Assembly (NCBI GenBank): GCA_023388075.1 | Contig: JAEWGX010000131.1 | Location: 1-64,000, forward strand | DNA: 64,000 nucleotides | Direction of reading: 5' to 3' | Source of the DNA: Pseudomonadota bacterium | GTDB taxonomy: Bacteria; Pseudomonadota; Gammaproteobacteria; Burkholderiales; Burkholderiaceae_E | Shown here: piece after piece, positions 27,077 through 35,782 of the stretch | How the letters are laid out: each line of letters begins with the position of its first letter | Numbering within the stretch: the stretch's first letter is position 1 | Translations under genes and position numbers: made by a program | Notes under the pieces: model-generated | What the model saw: the letters and a program-made list of their open reading frames with translations, nothing else | What the model was told of the DNA's origin: nothing | Databases searched by the model: none

Positions 27077-27967
27077 ATGCCGCAGGCGGACCTTCGCGTC
27101 GGGTTGCATCACCTGACGCGCTACCGCTTCGAGCGGCCGGTCGCGCTTTCGCCGCACGAGATCCGGCTGCGTCCGGCCCCGCACTGCGCGACGCCCATCC
27201 TCTCGTATCGCCTCGACGTGGCGCCGGCTTCGCATTCGGTCCACTGGCTGCACGATCCCCATGGCAACCATGTCGCGCGCGTCATCTTCGCGGAGCCCGC
27301 CTCGGTTCTCGAGATCTCGGTGACGCTGACCGCCGACCTCGCGCCGATCAATCCGTTCGATTTCCTCGTCGACCCCGTGGCCGAGCAGTTCCCGTTCGAC
27401 TACGGTCCGCTGCTCGGCGGGGAGCTTGCCGCATTCCTGCGCGTCGAGCCGGCCGGCCCGCTCATGCTCGACCAACTGTCCCGCTTGCGCGCGCAGCTCG
27501 CGAACGGCCCGGTGCCCACGACCGATTTCCTGGTGTCGCTCAACGGGGCCGTGGCTCGCCGGGTCGCCTACGAGATCCGCATGGAGGCCGGGGTGCAGGC
27601 TCCGGAGGAGACGCTGGGGCTCGCGCGAGGATCGTGCCGCGACAGCGCCTGGCTGCTGGTGCAGCTCCTTCGCCACCTCGGCCTCGGCGCACGTTTCGTA
27701 TCCGGCTACCTGATCCAGCTCCGTCGACCGGAGCAGGCGACCGTCGGCCCGGAAGGAGATGGGGGCGCCCTTCATGCCTGGGCGGAGGTCTACCTGCCGG
27801 GAGCGGGCTGGCTGGGACTGGACGCGACCTCGGGCATGCTCGCGGGCGAAGGGCACGTACCGCTTGCGGCGACCGCGGCGCCGGCGGCCGCGGCGGCCGT
27901 GATCGGGACGGCCGAGCCGGTCGACGTGCGGCTTCATCACGCGATCGAGATCTCCCGATCGGGGTGA
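27077..27967 (+). CDS. Transglutaminase-like cysteine protease family protein
   Basis: 296 residues. The N-terminal beta domain (HHLTRYRFERPVALSPHEIR) and the transglutaminase core are present, with Cys in ARGSCRDSAW, His in LHAWAEVYLP and Asp in LGLDATSG. In many proteobacteria a similar N-terminal half is fused to a long DUF2126 domain. Here the protein stops after AIEISRSG, inside the final strand region. It may be a stand-alone hydrolase or a shortened relic. No linked partner identifies a substrate. Confidence 0.75.
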   Translation: MPQADLRVGLHHLTRYRFERPVALSPHEIRLRPAPHCATPILSYRLDVAPASHSVHWLHDPHGNHVARVIFAEPASVLEISVTLTADLAPINPFDFLVDPVAEQFPFDYGPLLGGELAAFLRVEPAGPLMLDQLSRLRAQLANGPVPTTDFLVSLNGAVARRVAYEIRMEAGVQAPEETLGLARGSCRDSAWLLVQLLRHLGLGARFVSGYLIQLRRPEQATVGPEGDGGALHAWAEVYLPGAGWLGLDATSGMLAGEGHVPLAATAAPAAAAAVIGTAEPVDVRLHHAIEISRSG

Positions 27968-27976
27968 CGGGTTCGG

Positions 27977-27992
27977 CCCCCTCGAAAGGGGG
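27977..27992 (+). terminator. Small hairpin after the transglutaminase-like gene
   Basis: CCCCCT-CGAA-AGGGGG forms a 6-bp stem 10 bases past the stop. No T tract follows. Confidence 0.35.
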
Positions 27993-28080
27993 AGGTCGCC
28001 GTCCGCCGACCGCATGGCGGTGGGCGCTGCTGCAAGGGCGATGCGCCCATCCGGGTGAGGCGGCAAGCTATGGTCTTATC

Positions 28081-28758
28081 ATGGACCGCTTCCGCAGCAT
28101 GCCAGCTCCTCCCCGTTCCCCGATGCGTTCCGCCCGCCGACCGATGATCCGCCGGATCGTCAGGGCTTGCCGGATGGCCGCGGCAATCCTGGCCTGGGTC
28201 GTGCCTGTCGCCTCGACGGCCCAGACGGCGCCCGTCGAAGAAGGGCCCGCCGCCTACCTCGATGCCGAGACGCGCGCCCGGGACATGACACATGCCGTGT
28301 ACCTGCAGGGCGGCGTGGCGAAGGACGCCGATATGATGGTGGTCGGCGTCACCTGGGATTGGTCGTGGTATCGGGACTACGCCGTCGGACGGTTGTCCGG
28401 CTACTGGGAAATGTCGTTTGGACGCTGGGGCGCCGACCATCCGACCCGGGACGGGTCGAGCTGGGTGACGCAGTTCGGCGTCACCCCGGTGCTGCGGCTC
28501 TATCCCCAGGCGTGGGGCGGTCGCTGGTTCGTCGAGGGCGGCATCGGAGCCAACCTGCTGCTGCCGGTCTACCGCAGCAGGGACAAGCGATTCAGCACGA
28601 CCTTCAACTTCGGCGACCACCTCGCCATCGGACGCCGCTTCGGTCAGCATGCGCAGCACGAGATCGCGCTGCGCCTCCAGCACTTCTCCAACGCAGGGAT
28701 CAGGAGCCCGAATCCCGGCGAGGACTTCCTCCAGCTGCGCTACTCGCGCCGCTTCTGA
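28081..28758 (+). CDS. pagL: Lipid A 3-O-deacylase, PagL family
   Basis: 225 residues from the first ATG; the signal peptide (AAAILAWVVPVASTAQ) only begins near residue 35, so an internal ATG near 28120 or 28144 may be the true start. The C-terminal strands carry the PagL active-site pattern: His and Ser in RLQHFSNAGIRSPNPGED, with a following Glu, and the chain ends in an aromatic residue, RRF, as for beta-barrel outer-membrane proteins. PagL removes the 3-O acyl chain of lipid A. No linked regulator is visible. Confidence 0.85.
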   Translation: MDRFRSMPAPPRSPMRSARRPMIRRIVRACRMAAAILAWVVPVASTAQTAPVEEGPAAYLDAETRARDMTHAVYLQGGVAKDADMMVVGVTWDWSWYRDYAVGRLSGYWEMSFGRWGADHPTRDGSSWVTQFGVTPVLRLYPQAWGGRWFVEGGIGANLLLPVYRSRDKRFSTTFNFGDHLAIGRRFGQHAQHEIALRLQHFSNAGIRSPNPGEDFLQLRYSRRF

Positions 28759-28891
28759 GCCCGGGTCGGGGGGCCCGCGCACCACCCGTGCGTCGTCCGC
28801 GCATCGCGGCGCGCACCGTGCGGTGCCGGAGTGGCCATGGTAACTTTGGCGCTCCTCACGCCACTGGGGCGGGCGCGCTTCGCGCACACCG

Positions 28892-29545
28892 ATGAGATCG
28901 ATCGCGAGACTTGCCGCCCTCCTGTGGATCGCGGCCTGCTGCGGCTGCGCGACCCTGCCGCCGCCGAGCGGCCGGACCGAATCGACCGCGCTGCGGGGTA
29001 CCGACGACACGCGACTCGGCGCGGTGCATGCCGGCTATGCGCGATGGCGCAAGGCGGTCCTCGAGGCGGGCGTGACGTTGTACGAGTACAAGCCGGTCGC
29101 ACCGACGCCGCGGGCAGGCGCGGCTGCGGGCCCCAAGGGCGCGCCCATGGCGGGCAGCGCCACCGTTCGCGGCCTCGGGGGCGTGCTGGGAAGCGGCAGC
29201 GGCGGCTCCGGTTCCAGCTCCAGCCTGCACGCCAAGACCTTCACGGTCGACCATCGCCGGGTGGTGATCGCCTCGTTCAACTTCGATCCGCGATCGCTTC
29301 AGCTCAACACCGAGCTCGGCTTCATCATCGACAGCCCGGAGCTCGCCCGCTCGGTGGAGGAGGCCTTCGCCGCGAACGTGCCCCAGACCGCCTGGCAGGT
29401 GACCCTGACCGAGGCCGGGCGGCTGCAGTGGACCGGCCACGACGACGGCGTCCCGGTCCGCCTGGACTCGGAGCCGGAGGCAGGCTTCCTGCGGCGCGCC
29501 GCCGCCGCGGCGTTCTCGGTGCTGCCGCTCGACTGGATGCTCTAG
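28892..29545 (+). pseudogene. Phospholipase D/cardiolipin synthase-like lipoprotein with internal deletion
   Basis: 217 residues, less than half of a normal two-domain phospholipase D-type protein (about 500). It starts like the lipoprotein form (lipobox near AACCGC) with TESTALRGTDDTRLG, then goes directly to VHAGYARWRKAVLEAGVTLY, which belongs to the second domain. Only the second HKD motif remains (LHAKTFTVDH, then NFDPRS and LNTELG). The first HKD motif and about 250 residues are gone, yet the frame is intact. Two HKD motifs build one active site, so the product is unlikely to work as a monomer. It could dimerise, but decay is more likely. Confidence 0.7.
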
Positions 29546-29589
29546 GACCACGACCGCACTTCCGCGGCCCCGGCTCCCCTGAGGCCGAG

Positions 29590-31218
29590 CTACGCCACCT
29601 CGTCCTTCTCCCAGAAGGCGGGTGGGGTCTGCTGCTCGCGCATCAGCTCCAGGATCTTCTCGCGCGGGATCACGCCGCAGCGCTGCGCCCAGGCTTCATA
29701 CTCGCGGGCCATCGCGGCCACCCGGTCCGGATGGCGGTCCGCCAGGTCGTGCAGCTCCGTGCGGTCCTGCTCCATGTCATAGAGCTCCCAGGGGCCGGGA
29801 TAGCGGCGCACCAGCTTCCACTTGCCGTCCCGAACCGCGGCGTTGCCCTCGTGCTCCCAGAACATCGGGGGGCGGGTGGGGCGATCGGCCACGATCACCG
29901 GCGAGAGCGAGGCGCCCTCGAGCGGCGGGACCGGCTCGCCGTTGCGCTCGGCGGGATAGGCCGTCCCGGTGATGTCGAGGAGGGTCGCCATGATGTCCGG
30001 CAGGTAGCCGGGTGAATGCCGGATGCCGCCCTTGTCCTGGATGCCGTCGGGCCAGTGGAAGATGAGCGGGGTGGCGATGCCGCCCTCGTGGATCCAGTGC
30101 TTGTAGAGCCGGAAGGGCGTGTTGGAGAGGTTCGCCCAGGCGGTGCCGTAACTCTGGTAGGTGTCCTCCGGTCCCGGCATGCGCGAGGGGTCGTTGCCGA
30201 AGTGCACCGGCTCGCCCTTGCGGGTGTGCGAGCGCGCGATCATCAGCTTGCCCACCAGCTCGTCCACCGGCACGCCTTCGGGGATGTCTTCGGCGCAGGC
30301 GCCGTTGTCGGAGAGAAAGATGACCAGCGTGTCGTCGAGCCGGCCGGTCTCCTCCAACGCGGCGAGGATGCGGCCGATGCCCTGGTCCATGCGATCGATC
30401 TGCGCCGCGTAGACCTCCATGCAACGCAGCAGCCACGCCTTCTCACCGGCGTCGGACCACGGCGGCTGCGTCGGGTCGCGATCGGTCAGGCGCCAGGAGG
30501 GATCCAGCAGGCCCGCCGACACCAGCCGGGCGAGCCTCTCCTCCCGCAGCCGGTCCCAGCCCTCGTCGAACCGTCCCTTGTACTTGGCGATGTCCTCGTC
30601 ATGCGCATGCAGCGGCCAGTGCGGAGCGGTGTAGCCGACGTAGGTGAAGAACGGCCGGTCGGGCTCGGTGCGCTGGTGGCGCCGGATGTAAGCCGCGGCC
30701 TGGTCGCTGATGGCGTCGGTGTAGAAGAAGCCTTCGTCCTGCTTCGCCTCGTGCTCGACGTTCTCGTTGCCGCGGGTGAGGGTGTTGGGATCGTAGAAGC
30801 TGCCCGCGCCGATGATCGTGCCGAAGAACTCGTCGAAGCCGCGCTGCAGCGGCCAGGAACCGGTGGGCTGCGTCAGGTTCTTGGCGATGTGCCACTTGCC
30901 GCTCATGTAGGTCTTGTATCCCGCCGTGCGCAGCGCCTCCGGGATGGTCACGCAGCGCTCGCTCAGGTCTCCGGAATACCCCTCGGGTCCGAAGTCGTAG
31001 GTGAGCACGCCGATGCCGGTCTGGTGCGGGTGCAGGCCGGTGAGCAGCGACGCCCGGGACGGGCTGCAGCGGGCGGTGTTGTAGAACTGCGAGAAGCGCA
31101 GGCCGCCGCGCGCCAGCCGGTCGAGGTTGGGGGTATCGATCTCGCCGCCGTAGCAGCCGATGTCGGAGTACCCCATGTCGTCGTTGAGGATCAGCACGAT
31201 GTTCGGCTTGCGCTTCAT
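29590..31218 (-). CDS. Sulfatase (arylsulfatase family)
   Basis: 542 residues. The metal site opens with NIVLILNDDMGYSDIGCYGG, and the formylglycine motif is CSPSRASLLTG, the Cys type that needs a formylglycine-generating enzyme for activation. MSGKWHIAK and FLSDNGA supply further conserved residues. No signal peptide is visible, so it may be cytoplasmic. AGGA precedes the ATG. It is the last gene of a leftward carbohydrate-ABC operon under a LacI-type regulator, which suggests removal of sulfate from an imported sulfated sugar. Confidence 0.88.
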   Translation of the reverse strand: MKRKPNIVLILNDDMGYSDIGCYGGEIDTPNLDRLARGGLRFSQFYNTARCSPSRASLLTGLHPHQTGIGVLTYDFGPEGYSGDLSERCVTIPEALRTAGYKTYMSGKWHIAKNLTQPTGSWPLQRGFDEFFGTIIGAGSFYDPNTLTRGNENVEHEAKQDEGFFYTDAISDQAAAYIRRHQRTEPDRPFFTYVGYTAPHWPLHAHDEDIAKYKGRFDEGWDRLREERLARLVSAGLLDPSWRLTDRDPTQPPWSDAGEKAWLLRCMEVYAAQIDRMDQGIGRILAALEETGRLDDTLVIFLSDNGACAEDIPEGVPVDELVGKLMIARSHTRKGEPVHFGNDPSRMPGPEDTYQSYGTAWANLSNTPFRLYKHWIHEGGIATPLIFHWPDGIQDKGGIRHSPGYLPDIMATLLDITGTAYPAERNGEPVPPLEGASLSPVIVADRPTRPPMFWEHEGNAAVRDGKWKLVRRYPGPWELYDMEQDRTELHDLADRHPDRVAAMAREYEAWAQRCGVIPREKILELMREQQTPPAFWEKDEVA

Positions 31219-31268
31219 TGGTCTATCCTGGCGTCGTTCGTTGGTTGGGACGGGACGTCGATCGCGGT

Positions 31269-32324
31269 TCACGCGAGCCGCTCGCCGGACTCCCGATGGA
31301 AGAGATGTGCCGCGTCCGGCTCGAAGGCGAGATGGGCGGACTGTCCCTCGGCGAGCGACGGATTGGGGCCGCTGCGCACCTTCACCCGCTGGCCGGCGAC
31401 ATCGAAATCGATGATCACGCTGTCGCCCAGGTCCTCGAGCAGCTCGACGCGCGCCGGGATGCCGCTCGAGGCGACGCGCAAGTCCGAGGGCCGGACGCCG
31501 AGGGTGACGGGGCGGGAGGCGCCCGCCGCGGCGGCCACCGGAAAGACCGCATCGGCGACGCGTACCCGCCCGTCGCCGGCCTCGGCAGGCAGCAGATTCA
31601 TCGCCGGGGTGCCGATGAATCCGGCAACCTCCACGCTGGCCGGCCGCAGGAAGATCTCGCGCGGGGTGCCGATCTGCACGATGCGCCCCGCCATGAAGAC
31701 GGCCATGCGATCGGCCACGGTCATGGCCTCCTCCTGGTCGTGCGTCACGTAGACCGCGGTCACGCCGAGGGATCGCTGCAGCTTGCGCAGCTCCGCGCGG
31801 GTCTCGACGCGCAGCTTGGCGTCCAGGTTGGAAAGCGGCTCGTCGAGCAGGAACAACCGCGGCTTGCGCACGATCGCCCGCGCGAGGGCGCAGCGCTGTT
31901 GCTGGCCGCCGGAGAGCTGGCCGGGCCGCCGCTCCAGCAGGTGCGCGATGTCCACGCGCGCCGCCGCATCGCGCACCGCCGTCGCGATCCCGGCGGCCGG
32001 CATCCCGACCATCTTCAGCGGGAACGCGATGTTCTGCGCCACCGTCATGTGGGGGTAGAGGGCATAGCTCTGGAACACCATGGCGACGTCACGGGCGCCG
32101 GGCTCGCGGTGAGTGACGTCGACCTCGTCCATCAGCACCCGGCCTTCGTCGACTTCCTCCAGCCCCGCGAGGATCCGCAGCGTGGTGGTCTTGCCGGACC
32201 CCGACGGCCCGAGCAGCGCGAAGAACTCGCCCGGCTCGATGCCGAGGTCGATGCCGTGCAGCGCGGTGAAGCTGCCGTGCCGCTTCACCACGCCTTCCAT
32301 CCGGACCCTGCCGAACCGCGTCAT
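31269..32324 (-). CDS. Carbohydrate ABC importer ATPase (MalK/UgpC/MsmK type)
   Basis: 351 residues. Walker A is GPSGSGKTTTLRILAG, the signature LSGGQQQRCALARAI and Walker B LFLLDEPLSNLDA; the TOBE domain carries VTLGVRPSDLRV, a MalK/UgpC-type trait. It powers the two MalF/MalG-type permeases encoded upstream in the operon and might be shared with other sugar importers. GGAG lies 9 bases before the ATG. It sits 50 bases upstream of the sulfatase gene. Confidence 0.9.
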   Translation of the reverse strand: MTRFGRVRMEGVVKRHGSFTALHGIDLGIEPGEFFALLGPSGSGKTTTLRILAGLEEVDEGRVLMDEVDVTHREPGARDVAMVFQSYALYPHMTVAQNIAFPLKMVGMPAAGIATAVRDAAARVDIAHLLERRPGQLSGGQQQRCALARAIVRKPRLFLLDEPLSNLDAKLRVETRAELRKLQRSLGVTAVYVTHDQEEAMTVADRMAVFMAGRIVQIGTPREIFLRPASVEVAGFIGTPAMNLLPAEAGDGRVRVADAVFPVAAAAGASRPVTLGVRPSDLRVASSGIPARVELLEDLGDSVIIDFDVAGQRVKVRSGPNPSLAEGQSAHLAFEPDAAHLFHRESGERLA

Positions 32325-32357
32325 CCCGTGCTCCGTCGTTGCCCCGGCCCGCGAGCG

Positions 32358-32407
32358 CTCATCGTCGCCCTCCGTTCATCGCCGTCTCCGCTCATCGCCG
32401 TCCTCCA
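32358..32407 (-). repeat. Three tandem 16-17 bp repeats containing ribosome-site and ATGA-like units
   Basis: On the minus strand the unit CGGAG-(A/G)-CGGCGATGA occurs about three times, with starts near 32407, 32391 and 32375 and period 16-17. One copy spans the permease stop. Each unit looks like a Shine-Dalgarno followed by ATGA. They lie between the permease and ATPase genes. Confidence 0.6.
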
Positions 32408-33234
32408 CCCTTCACCGCGCCCACGGTGAGGCCCTTGACGATGTGGCGCTGCGCGGCCAGGCCGATCAGGATGACCGGGGCCATCGCCAGCATCGCGCCC
32501 GCGGCGAGCCGAGCCCACTGCGTCTGCTCCACCGAGATGAAGTTGAACATCGCGACCGTGACCGGCCGCACGTTGTTGCCTCCGAGCACGACCGCGAACA
32601 GGAACTCGTTCCAGGCGTTCAGGAAGACGAAGATGGTGGTGACCGCGATGCCGCCACGCACCTGCGGCAGGATCACGTACCAGAGCGTGCGCAGCCGCCC
32701 GGCGCGGTCGAGCAGCGCCGCCTCCTCCATCTCGTGCGGGATGTCCTCGAAGTACGAGACCATCAGCCACACCGCGAACGGCAGCGAGAAGGTGAGGTAG
32801 ATCGTGGTCATGCCGCTGTAGGTGTCGAGCCAGCCGATCCGCTGAAGCACCAGGTAGTAGGGAATGATCAGGCCCACCGGCGGCAGCATCTGGGTCGCGA
32901 GGACGTAGAACCCGCTGGTTCGCTTGCCCGGATAGCGCAGGCGGGCGAGCGCGTAGGCTGCCGGAACGGCGAACAGCATGGTGAGCACGGTGGCGGTGGT
33001 GGACACGACCAGGCTCGACCACAGGTTCGGCAGGATGCTGGCGCTGCCGGTGATCACCTCGCGATAGTTGTCCAGCGTCGGCTCGAAGAGCAGCTTGGGC
33101 GGGTAGGCCAGCACGTCGCGCTCGGTCTTGAACGAGGTGAGCAGTCCCCACAGGACGGGGAAGGCCCAGACCGCGAGCAGCAGGCCGGCGACCAGCCACA
33201 GCACGACGTTGCGGACGTGGCGCGCGCGCTTCAT
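32392..33234 (-). CDS. Carbohydrate ABC permease, MalG type
   Basis: 280 residues with six predicted helices. The EAA loop is EMEEAALLDRAGRLRTLWYV, and FLNAWNEFLFAVVL is typical of MalG-type sugar permeases near the C-terminus. It pairs with the MalF-type permease encoded 19 bases upstream. The ATG at 33234 starts MKRARHV before the first helix. Confidence 0.9.
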   Translation of the reverse strand: MKRARHVRNVVLWLVAGLLLAVWAFPVLWGLLTSFKTERDVLAYPPKLLFEPTLDNYREVITGSASILPNLWSSLVVSTTATVLTMLFAVPAAYALARLRYPGKRTSGFYVLATQMLPPVGLIIPYYLVLQRIGWLDTYSGMTTIYLTFSLPFAVWLMVSYFEDIPHEMEEAALLDRAGRLRTLWYVILPQVRGGIAVTTIFVFLNAWNEFLFAVVLGGNNVRPVTVAMFNFISVEQTQWARLAAGAMLAMAPVILIGLAAQRHIVKGLTVGAVKGGGRR

Positions 33235-33253
33235 CGGGACGGAACTGCGGGAG

Positions 33254-34138
33254 TCAACGCGCCCTCCGCAGGCGGAACATGAGGAAGGAGGTGGCCAGCG
33301 TGATCGCCAGGAGCACCACCGCGAGCGACGCACCGTAGCCCAGATTGAGCTCGGTGAACGAGGTGCGGTAGGCGTAGAGGTTCAGGATCTCGGTGGCCGA
33401 TCCGGGCCCGCCGCCGGTCGCCGCGAAGATGGCGGCGAAGGCCGAGAGCGCGGTCATCGTTCGAAGAATCACCACCATCACCACGGCCGGCCGGATCAGC
33501 GGCAGCGTGATGTGGCGAAAGCGCTGCCAGGCGCCGGCCCGGTCGAGCCGGGCCGCCTCGTAGATGTCCGGCGGCAGGGTGGCCAGCGTGGCGAGCAGGA
33601 CCAGGAAGGCGAACGGCGTCCACTGCCAGGTGTGGATCGCGATCACCGAGATCAGCGCGAGCTGCGGATCGCCCAGCCAGTTGTGGCTCCCAAGGCCGAG
33701 CGCGCGGCTCACCAGGTCCACCAGCCCGACGTCCGGGGCGAGCACCAGCGTGCGCCAGAAGAGGCCCACCACGACCGGCGCGAGCACGATCGGCAGGATC
33801 GCCGCGACGCGCAGCACGCCCTGGCCCTTGGGAATCTGCAGCACCAGGAGCGCGAGACCGAGTCCGACGAGCACCTGGAGCACCACGGTGCTGCCGGTGT
33901 AGACCACGGTGAGCCAGAGCGAGTTCCAGAAGCGCGGATCGGCCCCCATGCGCGCGTAGTTCTCCAGCCCGGCAAAGCCGGAGAGCCAAGGCATGCCCAA
34001 GTCGAGCCGATGCAGGCTGTTCCAGACCAGGTAGACCAGCGGGGCCGTGGTGGTCAGCACCAGAAGCAGCAGGGCCGGCGCGAGCAATGCGAGGGCGAAC
34101 CGGCGTTCCTGCCCCGCCAGGGTTCGCCCACCGCTCAT
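33254..34138 (-). CDS. Carbohydrate ABC permease, MalF type
   Basis: 294 residues with six predicted helices. The EAA loop is IYEAARLDRAGAWQRFRHIT. Its ATG overlaps the stop of the binding-protein gene by 4 bases (ATGA), so translation is coupled. With the MalG-type partner it forms the membrane channel of the importer; the sulfatase in the same operon suggests a sulfated saccharide as cargo. Confidence 0.9.
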   Translation of the reverse strand: MSGGRTLAGQERRFALALLAPALLLLVLTTTAPLVYLVWNSLHRLDLGMPWLSGFAGLENYARMGADPRFWNSLWLTVVYTGSTVVLQVLVGLGLALLVLQIPKGQGVLRVAAILPIVLAPVVVGLFWRTLVLAPDVGLVDLVSRALGLGSHNWLGDPQLALISVIAIHTWQWTPFAFLVLLATLATLPPDIYEAARLDRAGAWQRFRHITLPLIRPAVVMVVILRTMTALSAFAAIFAATGGGPGSATEILNLYAYRTSFTELNLGYGASLAVVLLAITLATSFLMFRLRRAR

Positions 34139-35553
34139 TTCTTGCCGAGCAGCTGCTCGATGCGCGCCTGGGCCTCGTCCAGCGCCGACTTCGCATCCTT
34201 CTGGCCGACGAGGGCGGACTGGATGGCGGTGGCCATGGCCTCGCCGATGGCCGGCCACTGCGGCACGCGCGGGCGCCATTCGACGTCGGTGTCGTGCTCG
34301 AGCGACTCCAGTGCGGCCTGCACGAAGTTGTCGCCCGCGTTCTTCATCGCGTCGCCGAACTCCGGCGACTTCCACAGCGAGATGCGGTTGATGCCGGAGC
34401 GCTTGGCCGGACCGTCGAACTTCCAGGAGGTGCGGGCCTGCGTTTCCGCGGCGGCGGCCCAGCTGATGAAGAGCCACGTGGCGCGCTTCGCCTTGTCGCT
34501 CAGGGCGGAGTTGATCGGAAAGCCCCAGTTCCAGATGGAGGTCACCCGCTTGCCCGAAGGACCCTTGGGCCAGCGCGCGAAGCCGATCTTGCCGATGACG
34601 CGCGACTTGTCCGGGTTGTTCAGCACCGCCGCGGACGAATGGGCGTCGATGTAGCAGGCGATGGTTCCCTGGGAGAAAGCGTCGGCGATGTCGGGCCAGT
34701 TCCAGTTGCGCACCGCCGGCGGCGCGTAGTTGCTGAGCGCGTCCACGTACCACTGCAGCGCACGGACCGCCTCGGCCGAGTTGACCTTCACGGAGGAGCC
34801 GCTCATCCATTCGCCGCCGAAGCCGCGGAAGATCGACGGATAGATGTACATGTTCTGGCCGGCCCCGGCGAAGCCGCGCAGGGCGAGGCCATGGACCCGG
34901 TTGTCCGGATCGTGCACGGCCTTGGCGTTGGCGAGCAGCTCGTCGAAGGTCTGCGCCGGCTTCAGGCGCTTGGCCTCGTACAGGTCCTTGCGGTAGACCT
35001 GGACGGTCACCTCGCCGTCGTACGGGATGCCGTAGGGTTTGCCGTCCACCGAGTCGGCATCGCGCCAGGCCTTGACGATGTCGTCGTAGCCGAACCAGGT
35101 CGGGTCCGTGAGCTTCGGATCCTTCAGGTAGGTATCCAGCGGATCCACCCACTTGTTCGCGACATAGAGCGGGTAATACATCGGATCCGCCGCATGGGTC
35201 GCATAGGTACGCGTCTTCGACGACAGGTCCAGCATGGCCTTTTGCCGGATCTGTCCGGGCGGCACTTTCTCGACGCGCACCTTCACGCCGGTGAGCGCCT
35301 CGAACTGCGGTACCAGCGTGCCGAGGTTGTCGAAGTAGCTGGCCGGAATGACGGCGACGGTGATCGATTCGCCGGCGGCCTGGCGCCAGTCGATCTTCGC
35401 CTTCTGGTAGGGCGCGAGGTCATGGTCCTGCGCGCGCGCGACCGGTGCGAGCACCGGCGCGGCCGCGGCGATCGCACCGAGCGAGGCCGCCTGCGTGAGC
35501 GCCTTGCGCCGCGCGGGCTGGAATGTCTGCTGGGGGGTTGCCGGCTTCTTCAA
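34135..35553 (-). CDS. Carbohydrate ABC solute-binding protein
   Basis: 472 residues, class 1 extracellular sugar-binding type (VPQFEALTGVKVRVEKVP, then GIPYDGEVTVQVYRKDLYE). The start is TTG at 35553, decided by a strong AAAGGAG 8 bases upstream. A signal peptide ends near APVARAQ (about residue 41) and has ARRK before its helix, so Tat export is possible though the motif is not classical. It is the first gene of the operon; an operator lies 84 bases upstream. Confidence 0.88.
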   Translation of the reverse strand: MKKPATPQQTFQPARRKALTQAASLGAIAAAAPVLAPVARAQDHDLAPYQKAKIDWRQAAGESITVAVIPASYFDNLGTLVPQFEALTGVKVRVEKVPPGQIRQKAMLDLSSKTRTYATHAADPMYYPLYVANKWVDPLDTYLKDPKLTDPTWFGYDDIVKAWRDADSVDGKPYGIPYDGEVTVQVYRKDLYEAKRLKPAQTFDELLANAKAVHDPDNRVHGLALRGFAGAGQNMYIYPSIFRGFGGEWMSGSSVKVNSAEAVRALQWYVDALSNYAPPAVRNWNWPDIADAFSQGTIACYIDAHSSAAVLNNPDKSRVIGKIGFARWPKGPSGKRVTSIWNWGFPINSALSDKAKRATWLFISWAAAAETQARTSWKFDGPAKRSGINRISLWKSPEFGDAMKNAGDNFVQAALESLEHDTDVEWRPRVPQWPAIGEAMATAIQSALVGQKDAKSALDEAQARIEQLLGKK

Positions 35554-35636
35554 GGTCTGTCTCCTTTGGGACGGGCGTCCTCGGGCACGCCTGGCGAGGG
35601 ATTGGCAATGTCGGCGAACGGTCGCGAGACTGGGCG

Positions 35637-35650
35637 TGCAATCGATTGCA
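35637..35650. promoter_or_regulatory. LacI-type operator O1, perfect 14-bp palindrome
   Basis: TGCAATCGATTGCA is a perfect palindrome with the central CG typical of LacI/GalR operators. It lies 84 bases upstream of the binding-protein start and close to a possible leftward promoter (35656-35684), where repressor binding would block transcription. Confidence 0.8.
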
Positions 35651-35655
35651 TCCCG

Positions 35656-35684
35656 ACTCTAACATCGCCCGCCGCCCGCAACAA
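35656..35684 (-). promoter_or_regulatory. Possible leftward promoter of the sugar ABC/sulfatase operon
   Basis: On the minus strand TTGTTG (35684-35679) and TAGAGT (35661-35656) are 17 bases apart, a weak -35/-10 pair. The predicted start site falls in operator O1. Match to consensus is only partial. Confidence 0.35.
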
Positions 35685-35747
35685 CCCTGCTGCGAGGGGC
35701 TGGGAGTGTTCGGCGGCGCGCAGAACGCGTATCGCCTCGGAGCCGGC

Positions 35748-35761
35748 TGTAATCGATTGCA
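35748..35761. promoter_or_regulatory. LacI-type operator O2
   Basis: TGTAATCGATTGCA matches O1 in 13 of 14 bases. It lies 22 bases before the LacI-type gene start and overlaps the -35 region for the TATAAT at 35771, so autorepression is expected. The centres of O1 and O2 are 111 bases apart. Confidence 0.8.
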
Positions 35762-35770
35762 ACCCAACCC

Positions 35771-35776
35771 TATAAT
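35771..35776 (+). promoter_or_regulatory. Consensus -10 box of the LacI-type regulator gene
   Basis: TATAAT is a perfect sigma-70 -10 box. The hexamer 17 bases upstream, TGTAAT, lies in operator O2 and is a poor -35. A start site about 7 bases downstream would coincide with the ATG at 35783, giving a leaderless message. Confidence 0.65.
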
Positions 35777-35782
35777 CGCGCC

